Assembly (NCBI GenBank): GCA_001939145.1
Contig: LSRX01001095.1
Span: 107,240-171,239 of the forward strand
Source: Symbiodinium microadriaticum
Taxonomy: Eukaryota > Sar > Dinophyceae > Suessiales > Symbiodiniaceae
Direction: 5' to 3'
Length of the DNA stretch: 64,000 nt
The translations under genes and the position numbers were made by a program. The notes beneath the pieces were generated by a model that saw only the letters and a list, made by a program, of their open reading frames with translations, had not been told where the DNA came from and made no database searches. Below are positions 48,401-59,300 of the stretch, piece by piece (the stretch's first letter is position 1; the number at the start of each line of letters is the position of its first letter).

Positions 48401-48583
48401 CCAACGCCGTCGTCGTGGTATGCTTGGGGCCAATGGCTATAGTGGTGACCATCGCCGCCGCTCTTTGCATTGTGCTGATTCTGCAACCACTGGATGATGG
48501 CATCCACATCGCACGGATGATGATGATGATGATGATGACGACGACGACGATGGTGACGATGATGTTGATGATGATGACGATGG

Positions 48584-48619
<36 letters not shown>

Positions 48620-48762
48620 CGATGATGCTGATGATGATGGTGGCCATGACGAAGACGCTGACGATGAAGATGAAGAAGAAGATAATGATGAAGATGAAGG
48701 TGAACATGCTGATGGTGGCGATGATGATGGTGATGATAGTGATGTGGAGATGATGATGATGG

Positions 48763-48794
<32 letters not shown>

Positions 48795-48945
48795 CTGATG
48801 ATGATGGTGGCAGTGTCGAAGACGATGACGATGACGATAACGATGATTATCATGATGATGGTGATGATGATGATGACGACGATGATGATGATGACGAAGC
48901 TGGTGGTCGTGGCGATGATGATGAAGATGAAGATGATGCTGATGC

Positions 48946-49000
<55 letters not shown>

Positions 49001-50242
49001 GGCGGTGATGAAGATGATGGATGATGATGCTGATGATGATGATGATGATGATGATGATGACGATGATGATGATGATTGTGATGAGGGGGAGGAGGATCCC
49101 CATGACGACTGTGAACCCTGTGGCCTTGGTGCTACAATGTTGCCGCTACTGACACTACTGGTGGTTCATCTGAGCCATGTCAGCAGCGCTACTTTCACGA
49201 GCACGTAACAGCCGTAGCCACCGTTGCATCACTGTCCTTGATATTGCTGACTACTACTCTATGTGCTCGTCGTGATTGTTAGGTCTCTGTTGTTGTACCG
49301 CTCACTTCTTTCTGGAACACACCCGCAGCCAGCGCCCTAACCACCTGTCAACATGAGCCGTCCACTGAGCATCCTTTTACGAGAATGCCGAATGGCCAAA
49401 ATCACAGAGCCCTGTCAAAAAAAGGCAACTAAACGAATCGCGCCCTATCAAGCCGTAAATCCTGGAACCAATGGTAGGAGAAGAGCGTTTGTAGAACCCT
49501 TATCGACCTGTCGAACCCTTTAAACAATGGAACAAGAAGCCTTCTTATAGGGATCCTTAAAAGAACGGAGGTCAACTGAGTCCATGGCCGTGCCCGCATC
49601 ACATGCGCTACAGGAGGTCTCCCCTTGCAGGCTCTGGGCCTTGCCTGGTTTAGGGCTTTAGGGCTTTAAGGTTTAGGGCTTGGGGTTTAGGGTTTAGGGT
49701 TTAGGGCTTGGGGTTTAGGGTTTAGGGTCTAGGGTCTCGGGTCTAGCGTTCAGGTCTAGGGTTAGGGCTTTCGGTAAGAAGGGGACTTATAGGGCGCTTT
49801 GCGAAAAGTTTCGTCCGATGTTTAGAGGTTATTCTATGAAAGGTTGATGGGTTTTACGGGTATGTAATACAAGGGATCAAAACAGGTCGGCTCAACAATG
49901 CAAATGCAAAAAAGTGTTGTGTGACAGAAAGGCTCTCTCTGAGAGGCTGAGGCACAGCAAGGTGCAGGCGGTGTGCATTCTTGTCGGATTCTGCGTAGGT
50001 ATGGTGCTCCAATAAGTGCAGGCATTGTCCCTCAACTTCAAGCCCCACAACGGCCATGCAATGAACACAAAACTAGACGTCTTGATCCTGGCTCTGCTGC
50101 ATTGCATCCTTCCTTCACGCGACTGTTGCGCACTACCTTGTGGGCCCTGATCTGGGGGGCTAGCTTTCGTGATTAAGGTTCAGGGTTCAGGCTTAAAGTT
50201 TAGGTAAGGCTTCGGAGATGATTGCTGGCGGCACATTACGAA

Positions 50243-50306
<64 letters not shown>

Positions 50307-53300
50307 TGGAGGTAGGCTGCCTGGTACTGCTCTTGTCACACCAGTGTTAATCTTGTTCTTCCTGTTCCTCATGTTGTGCGCAACCCCGAAAAAGCAGTAC
50401 TGAGTACGATTCGTACAAACCTTCTGGAGCCGTGATATAAGCCTATAGCTCAGTTCTACAACCCTGATATATAAACCCCAGACCCTCAGCCGTAAACAAT
50501 GCTGGTAGGGATGAGGAATGTGGCAGTTTGGAGTTTCGCGATCACGATGCCACAGGACGCCAAACCCAAAGCCGCAATCCGGGCCATACCGGTGAAAGAA
50601 ACTCAAGTCCTACGGTAGTCCCTTTAAGAAGGGATTATGCAATACGGATTCTGATATAGTTGGGGGCCCGTAAATACTACACCGAGCTTGGAACCCGTGC
50701 AATAAATTACATTTCGCGCTGTTTCTTAAGGATTGTAGTAACCAAAAACTACGAACTATTTCTAAGTACCCTTGAGAACAAAAAGGCGATCACTAACCTG
50801 GTGCCTACATTCAGCCCAAAACCGAACCGCAGACCCCAAACCTCGAATAAAATGCCACACCCTACACCGAACTCTTGCAGTCCTGCTTCCTGCTTTTTGC
50901 AGGAATACGCAATCGGGCCCCTGTGAATCTACTTTCGAGTCTTGCGGCCCCGCTGCTCTATGATAGAGCCGTAGAGGCCGACACACGTGACAAAGGAGCC
51001 CCATGAACAGCTCGAAATCTAAACAGGACGCCCTCCACCCTGAACCCGGAAACCCTAAACCCTAAACACCAAATCCTACACTCAACGAGCACCCTGCCTG
51101 GAGGACAGGACTCGCACCGGTAGCTCTGACCGAAGTCGTCTAAGGCCGTGATCGCACTGAAAGTCCCAGAGGGGCAAAGGCTGCAACCTGCCAGGGATTG
51201 GAGGGTTTAGGGTTTAGGGATGTAGGGTTTAGGGGTTTAGGGGTTTAGGGGTTTCGGGGTTTAGGGGTTTAGGGGTTTAGGGGTTTAGGGTACGGGTTTA
51301 AGGCTTTAGGTGTTTAGGTCTAGGGTAGGGGTTTAGGGCTTTAGGTGTTTAGGGGTTTAGGGTTTAGGGGTTTAGGGTTTTTGTCGAAGCTAGGGGTTTA
51401 GGGCTTTAGGGGTTTAGGGGTTAAGGGGTTTAGGGTTTAAGGGTTCAGGGGTCTAGTCTAGGGTAGGGGTTCAGGGCTGTGGGGCTTAGGGTTTAGGGTT
51501 CTCTACTCGATATTCTCAAAGATGTATGAACACATTTAACAATCACCTTCTCCTAAGATCCCTGCATCCGAAATCCATCATCTTGGACACCCGCATATTC
51601 AATGAACCCAAGTCGATGAACTGAAAAAGCCGTTTCAATGAACTGAGCCCCCCATTTCAGTGAACCGGATCCGAGTTCACAACCCAACCCTTTCTGATCT
51701 ACATTGTGCTTCCCCACTCTCTACCGCTGCCGTAGCCCGCACGATTTCGAGCGCAACCCGAACTACCGACCCAGCGTGCCCTACACTACCTACCCTAGCC
51801 GAACCTACCCTATGTAGCAGCCCGCCCTAACCACCCTCATCTCAGCCCTGCCACCCTGCCCATCGCATCCGACCCTGCTCATGCCACCCCACCCCAGCTT
51901 CACCCCGACCCTACCCTACCCCCATCTAACCTACGTTAATCTAACCTAGCCCAACCTAACCTCACCCAACCTAAACTAACCTAATATGACACAACCTGAC
52001 CGATTTTGACAGACCTTTCGCCAGTTCACGGAAGCAGCGGTTCAGTTTCCTGAAAGATCGTTCCAGTTCATTGCAAGAGCAGTCCAGTTCACTGAAAGAA
52101 CCATGTTCCCATCATCTTCTCACCAGGACTCCCATCCGCAACCCGATAGAACTCTTATGGAGGCCTTCAAAAGACGCACCGAAGCAATCACACAATGCAA
52201 AAACCTACAATCGGGTAAAGGTTTACAGCGCTTACGGCTTTCTGATGATAAGAACCCGATCCAAGACCCAACACTCCACACCCTAAACTAAACCCTAAAC
52301 CCTAAACCCAAAAAACCCTGAAAACTCGGCAAAGAAAAAGCCCTCGCCTGTGGCTTCGTCGCGCGTGGCCACGGCCTGGCCCTCTGCATTGGCGAAGCCG
52401 AAGCCGGGAAGGCAGTTGGTGTTGATGGGAATCCTTGGCTTCAATGGGAATCCTTGGCTTCAACTTAGGGTTTAGGGCTTCGGGTTTAGGTTTTAGGGCT
52501 TTCATAATTCGAACTGAACTTTTGGGGCTTAGGGTCTAGGTTTTAGGGCTTTCATAAATCGAACTGAACTTTTAGGGTTCAGGGTTTAGGGCCTTCAGAA
52601 TTCGAATGAGTTCTTTGGGTATATTCTGTTCAGAGTTACACTGGCCCTCAAGGCGAGAATTCTTGGCTCTAGGGTTGAGGGTTTGGGCTTAGGGCTTATA
52701 GGGTTTAGGGTTTAGGGTTTAGGGTTTAGGGTTTAGGGTTGAGGGCTTATAGGGTTTAGGGCTTGGGATGCAGTTGGTGTCGAAGGGAGTCCTGGGCTCT
52801 ACCAGGCTACGGCTTCTACCCGAAACCCTAAACCCTTAACCCAGTATAAGTTCGGCTAAGGGTTTAGGGTTTGGGGGTTTAGGGGTTTCGGGGTTTAGGG
52901 TTTAGACAGTATAAGCAGTTCAGTAGAGTTCCTACGGGGTTTATGGATGGGAATCCTTGCTTCGTCATTCGTCTCCGGAAACGATTCCAGTGTTTCCATT
53001 CCTGAAACTCATGAAACACTTTGTGCTCAAAACTATTTGTGGTGAGTCTACCGCCACCTTAGAGGCCAAAGAAGGCCTGGCAATCCTGAAGGCGAAGGCT
53101 GAGTCATGCGAAGAGAGGACGCACCGCTATCTTGGGCTGTCACGCAGCTTAGCACCACAGACTGCTACCGTTTTCGAAACCCCAAACCCAGAACTCTCAA
53201 CCCTAAACCCTAAACTCTCAACCCTAAACCCTAAACTCTCAATCCTAAACCCCAACGGCAAGCCATGGCTTCCCGATAAATCTAAAACCAAACCAAAAAA

Positions 53301-56300
53301 CCAAAGGGTTTCGGGTTGAGGGCTTTGGGGGTTTAGGATTTGGGGTTTAGGGTTCAGGGCTTTGGGAGTCTAGGATTTAGGGTTTAGGGTTGAGGGCTTA
53401 CGGGGGTTTAGGGTTCAGAGCAGACAAGCCCACGAAACTGCCCTCAAGTCCGGCGGAGACACCAATGCTCCCACTTCCTCCGGTTCGCAAGCAGCCACTG
53501 ACAGGAGGCGTTCCTTCGCTTCGAGTGTACTTTTGGGTTCAAAAGGAGGGTCCCCTTGGAAGGGTACTCTAGGATTCTACAAGAGGATAGGGCCTCCTTC
53601 AATCCGACTTTCAGGCTCTTAAAAAATCAAGATTTCTATAAGGGTTCCCAAAATGGATGCTAGAATTGCTTTCCGGCCTTCCTGGGATCGAGATGTCGAC
53701 AACTGCTTCGACTCCATGTCCACCGAAACCACACACCATACCATCGACTGAAACCCTAAACCTGGAGACTCAAAGCCCCAAACCCTAGACCCTAAATCCC
53801 AAGCCCTAAGCCCGTCAACCCCAAGAAACCCTCAACCCAAGGTGGTGCCACGGCGAAACGCTCCATGAAGTGCGGCTTCTTGCGAGTGTACTTAAGGTTC
53901 AGGGTTTAGGGTCTAGGGTTATATTTGCAGGTGGGTTAGGGTCTCAAAATTCGCACAGGGCTGCTTCTTCAGGACCCCACGCCGGGAGCATGAGAGAATG
54001 AGGATTCCAAGTTTTTAAGGCTCGGAGATCTCGAAGCCTCCGGATGAATTCTGAGGCATTCCCAACGGCCCGACTTGAGTGATGCAACTTATAGGGTTTA
54101 GGGCTTGAGGGTTTGAGGGTTTAGGGTTTAGGGCTTAGGGTTGAGGGTTTAGGGTGTAGGGTTTAGGGTTTCGGCCCGAAAATACAGGAAAACATCTTGA
54201 ATCCCCAACAAACCATCGAATCGGATCAGACGTGAGTTCTCAGGAGTGGTTTCTCTCTCTCTCTCTCTCTCAGCAGGTAGCTTTAGGGTTTAGGGGTTAG
54301 GGCCGGGTTTGGGGTTTAGGGTTTAGGGGTTTGGGGTTTAGGGTTTAGGGGTTTCATGGTTTAGGGAATAGGGCTTAGGGTTCTGCTCATTCAGCCTCGG
54401 CTTACATCCTCCGGGTCGTCACTCTTCAACTCCAAACTAAAGATGAACCCGGTCGTAGCCCTTATAGTAACCCTCGCAGCTTCCCTTGAAGGTGACCCTT
54501 ACTACAGTAAACCTTGTAGCACCCTCGCAGTGAATTCATAGTAACCCTTCCGGCAACCCTTCTCGTGACCCCTTCTAGCACCCAGTCTTGAGTCATGTAG
54601 AAACCCCGACACACAGCAAAAAGAACCGCATTTGAAATCGCCAGCCCTCCGACGATGCAAACAGCTTCAACTCCGAACCGAAATCCTCAAGCCCGAGTCG
54701 CTAAGCGAGGCTTCCGAAAATGAGAGCCACTAAGTCCCCAACACCCTTCAAACCCTTCCAAAGGCCCGAGAAAACCCAAGAAAATCCGTGTTGAACCCAA
54801 CAAGGCCCTATCAACGCCGAAGCGCCGGGCCGAAATTCCCAAGCCCCATTCCCAGACCCTGAACTTAAACAAAAAAGAGACTACCACAGAGCCGGCGCCT
54901 TAGGCCCAGATTCTAAACCCGCATTCCCACCTGTAGCCGAACAAACCCTACCTTCTTAGGGTTCCTTCGCATGGCTCCTACATCTACTTCCGTAAGAAAG
55001 GGTAGCCTTTTTGGGGGTCCACCGGCAAACCTTCAAGTAAAAACCTCTCCAAGCCCCTAAACCCTAAACCCTAAACCCAAACACCTAAACCCTAAACCCT
55101 AAACGCCCTAAACCCCTAAACCCTAAACTCTAAACCCCAAACCCCTAAACCACTAAACCCCGAAAACCCTAAAACCCTTCGGCCCAGCATCTGGAAGCTG
55201 GCCCCGCTGGCGACGTTCAGGAGGAGCTCGGAGACCTGCTCGAAAGAGAGATCATCGGGGTTTTTGTTTAGGGTTTAGGGGCTTTAGGGTTTAAGGAGGT
55301 TTGGGTCTTTGAGATTTAGGGTTTAGGGTTTAGGGGTTTGTAGGTTTAGCCTAAACCTAAAACCCCTAAACCCTAAACCCTAAGCAGTTGGGTTTAGGGC
55401 TTAGGGTTTGGAGGTTTTAGGTTTAGGGTTTAGGGCTTAGGGGTTTTAGGTTTAGGGGCTTCTGGGTTGAAGGAGCTTTGGGCTTTAGGAGCTTGAGACT
55501 GTTTTGGGGCTGCTCAGGGTTGAGGGATGTGTGGGGCTTTGGTTAAAGGATTTCATCGGGCGTTATAGAAGATTTTGTGGTTTAAGTTTAGGGTTGAGGG
55601 TATGGGGTTTCGGATTTAGGGTTTAGGTTATCGGGTTTAGGGATTGGGGTATCGGGTTTAGGGTATGGTTCACGAAATAATTGCGAAGGAACGATGGAAT
55701 GCGCTTGCGGAAGAGCTTTCGGGGTTAGACAGGGCATGCTTTTCAAAAGTTGCGCAGTGCCATCTGCAAACTTCGGAGCTACCCTAAAAGAAGCCTTAAG
55801 CTTACTTGTCCAGTATCCTAGGGGAACTGAAGGTTTATCTTAGGGGCTAAAACACCCCAAGGTTACTATAGGGGCCTTAATAATTGGAATACGGTTTCGG
55901 GGTATATTCTATTTGCAAGAAGGAACCCCCCAAAATGGTATTGGGAACTATTGAGGCCCCTAGATGACCCACTCTACAACTTTACTACTAGCCTCTGGGT
56001 GTTCGGCAACTTACGCTCCATTTGCTGCGATTGCGGGGCGATTTAACACGGCTGCCTTTTCTGACTATGAGGGTTCCGGGGCTTGGGGCAGATGTGCCCT
56101 GAAGAGACATGCCATTGCGACTAGGATGTGGTATCACCAACTGCGTCACACCGTCTCTGGCATTTTTCCTCCTGCATCTTGACAGTACCGGCGCTACAAC
56201 TGGTCACTTGTACCGACGTACACTACTGCAACCATACTTGGAGGCTCATGGGCAGCTATAAGTGGGGGATAACCGATATTGGGGGACGTATAACCCCACT

Positions 56301-59300
56301 TATGACTATCCTAGCCCCTGGAACCCTACTTATAACCCCACTTTCAACTACCCATGAACCTCCAAGTAGCGCCCCTACGAGTGCTGCATCGCTGGTGCTG
56401 CTCCCTTCAACAACCGATGACAACATGCTGCTGCGGTTTGGAGTTTTGGGTTTTGGGATGTTTGGGTTTAGGGCCTAGGGTTTAGGATTGCAAAACAGCA
56501 AATCCTATCTAAAAGCCCTAAACCGAAGCCATGACCTTAAACTCTAGAAACCCTGGAGCCCTCCAAACCCCAACACCTACATGCCGTAAACCTTGAACCC
56601 TAAAAACCCGAGCCCTTGTCTGTATCTCCCCGGGATCGAAGACACATCTCCGAAAAGTTCTTGCTGAAAGGAGCACACCTCGCCGGTCTTTGTCAATTCA
56701 TGCGATCTAGGTCTAGGTTTTGGAATGCCGGTCCGGGATGTAACCCTAAACCCTCAACCCTAAACCCTAAACCGTGGGTTCCCTTCCAACTGACCTGGGC
56801 CAACTCCATCTCCATCTTGTCTAGGAAGGCCCGCACCTTTCGCAGGGCTTAGGGTGCAGGGCTTAAGACTTAGGGTTTAGGGTTTAGGGAGGTATGCCCT
56901 ACACCCTAAACCCCAAACCACCCTAGTTTGGGGTCTTCCAGAGGCTGTCAAGACGGTCTCTTAAAGGGCGTCTGCAGTGCTATGCAGGCTTCAGGAGTTT
57001 GGAGCCTTAGGAGTTTGCAGCTTTAGGTTTGGAGCTTTAGGGTTTTAGGCTTAGGTTGAGGGTTTAGGGTTTAGGGTTTAGGGCTTCAGGCAAGAAGTCG
57101 ACCCGGCTGGTTCATGGCTTTGGAGTTTAGGGCTTTAAGGGGTCTGGGATTGGTGGCTTCAGGGAATTTAGGGATCTGAGAATTGTCTTCGGATGAACTG
57201 GCGCCTGGGGCCTGATCAGTAGACTAGGGTTTATGGTTTACACCCCACGCCCCAGTATTCCTGGTATAATATACACTCACCGACATGGGTAGTTCTCGAA
57301 ATTAAAGTCCCGTTCCGGGTCCTTTTTTGTAAGAGTGCCGTACTATATTGGGGACCCCAAAAAAGGAGCCCTAATTTAGAGAACTACCCACCTGGAGATT
57401 TGCCAACGGAGCCTGCATTGGGCCTGCTGAGGCCCCAGTGCACTACAGCCCGCTAATCGAGAAACCCTCAATCCCCCTAAACCATACACTTACATCCCTA
57501 AACCCTAACCCGAATCCCAAATCCCTAAATCCCTAATTAATCCTCGAACCCCAAGACCCTTAAACACTTAACCCCTGAATCCCTCAATCCGTAAATCCCT
57601 GAATCCTTGAACCCTAACCTCCACCCTAAACCCGAAACCCTAAATCAGTCAATCCCTAAATCAAAAAAAAAGCTTGCGGCTCCCGGGGTGTCCAGAAGGT
57701 CTTTTCGGGCATGCGGGGGATTGGGGGGGATTAAAGGATTTAAGGTTTGGGGCTTAGGGAGTTGAGGGTTTGTTTGAGTTTAGGGTTTTTAAGGTTTCGG
57801 GGATGTAGGGTTTTAGGGTTTAGGGTTTAGGGATTTAGGCCCTACGAGTAGGGCGGTTTATGGCTTCAACGTATTGAAGCTTGATCCCCTCAGGGTGTTG
57901 GGGGGCACCTGGGGCGCTGCCGTGCGCAATTGCAGGCTGACCAACTTGCCGATGTAGCTATCTTCGCCTGCTTTGGTTCTCGGTTTTGGGGCCTACAAAT
58001 TTCAGGGATTCCCGGAACCAGGTCTGAGGTCTAAATCCTAACCCGCAGCCTCTGAACCCTAGGTCCTAAACCCTAAAACGCCTGAACCCGAAAACCGCGA
58101 AACCCGATGCTCTAAACTTCAATTTCCGAATCCGGGGGGCCCTCCAGCACTGAGCCTGTAAACCCTCAATGCTGCCAGGTTCCAGGCCCCGGCCCCAAGG
58201 CTTCAGGTTGTTGCCTGATACTTAGCCTGATTTGGATTTATAAAAAAAAACTAAACCGCACAACCCAAAGCCCAAACCCTAAACCCTGCCCTACAGCCTA
58301 ACCCTAACTCGCAAACCCGGCCCTAAACCCTGAACCCTAAACCCTGAATCCTAAACGCTAAACCCTGAACCCTGAACCCTGAACCTAAAGCGTACCAAAT
58401 CCTCTGAACGCGAAACCGCTTCTTCGACTCGAGTGCTCCAGACCCCGATCTCCAACACCCAACCACGATCTAGGGTTTAGGGTTTTGAGGGTTTTTGAGG
58501 TGTACGATTCCCAACCCCAAACTCCAAAACCCCAAGCCCCAAACCCGAAACCCTGACGCTGAAGCTCTGAAGACCTAGTGTAGGGTTTAGGGTTTAGGGT
58601 TGAGGGTTGAGGGTTTAGGGTTGAGGGTTGAGGGTTTAGGGNNNNNNNNNNNNNNNNNNNNNNNNNNNNNNNNNNNNNNNNNNNNNNNNNNNNNNNNNNN
58701 NNNNNNNNNNNNNNNNNNNNNNNNNNCCCCCGAACCTCTATCCCATACCCTAGAGCCCTTAGAAAGCCCCGTAGCAACACTGAAAATGCATACAACACCC
58801 TCAACAGCACATAAAGCCCAAAGGCTGTTGCCTGCGGTTCTCAGATTCCCGGCTTCCCACTCACTGGCGATGTGGCGTGGGAAGACCATCCCGGTCGGAT
58901 TTAGCTGCCTCTGTTCAACTAGCGGCTGTTCGGGATCAGGGTCCAGGGTTACAGGATTCTATAATACAAGATGATATAGTACAACCTAATCTAACTTGAC
59001 ATAATCTAGCAGGAAACAAGACGGTATGGCATCATATAGTACAATATAATATAACCACGCTGGTGTCGTGGAGTTTAGGATTTCGGGTGGGGGAGTTGCG
59101 GCTCTCGTGGTTCAGGGTTCAAGGCTTCAGGGCTTAGAGCCGGGCAGAGAGCATAGGCGGTCAAAGGCTGGCGGGTTTAGTGTTAAGGCTTAGTTCGCGG
59201 GGGCTGCGTAAATGTGTACAGGAAGCAAAGTTCCTGCTAAGCCCTGCAGCCGCATCAGAACAGCAAAGGCAGGTAGGCTCAATGGAAATAACAGGTTACA

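Noticed and set aside
48361..49208. Long frames of poly-Met, poly-Asp, poly-His and poly-Ser
   Set aside because: All derive from the GAT array in its frames; no unique domain attached.
51600..52100. Long terminal or inverted repeat of a mobile element based on GAACTGAA words
   Set aside because: The words are short and degenerate, and no common border or longer pairing could be seen; kept only as a repeat note.
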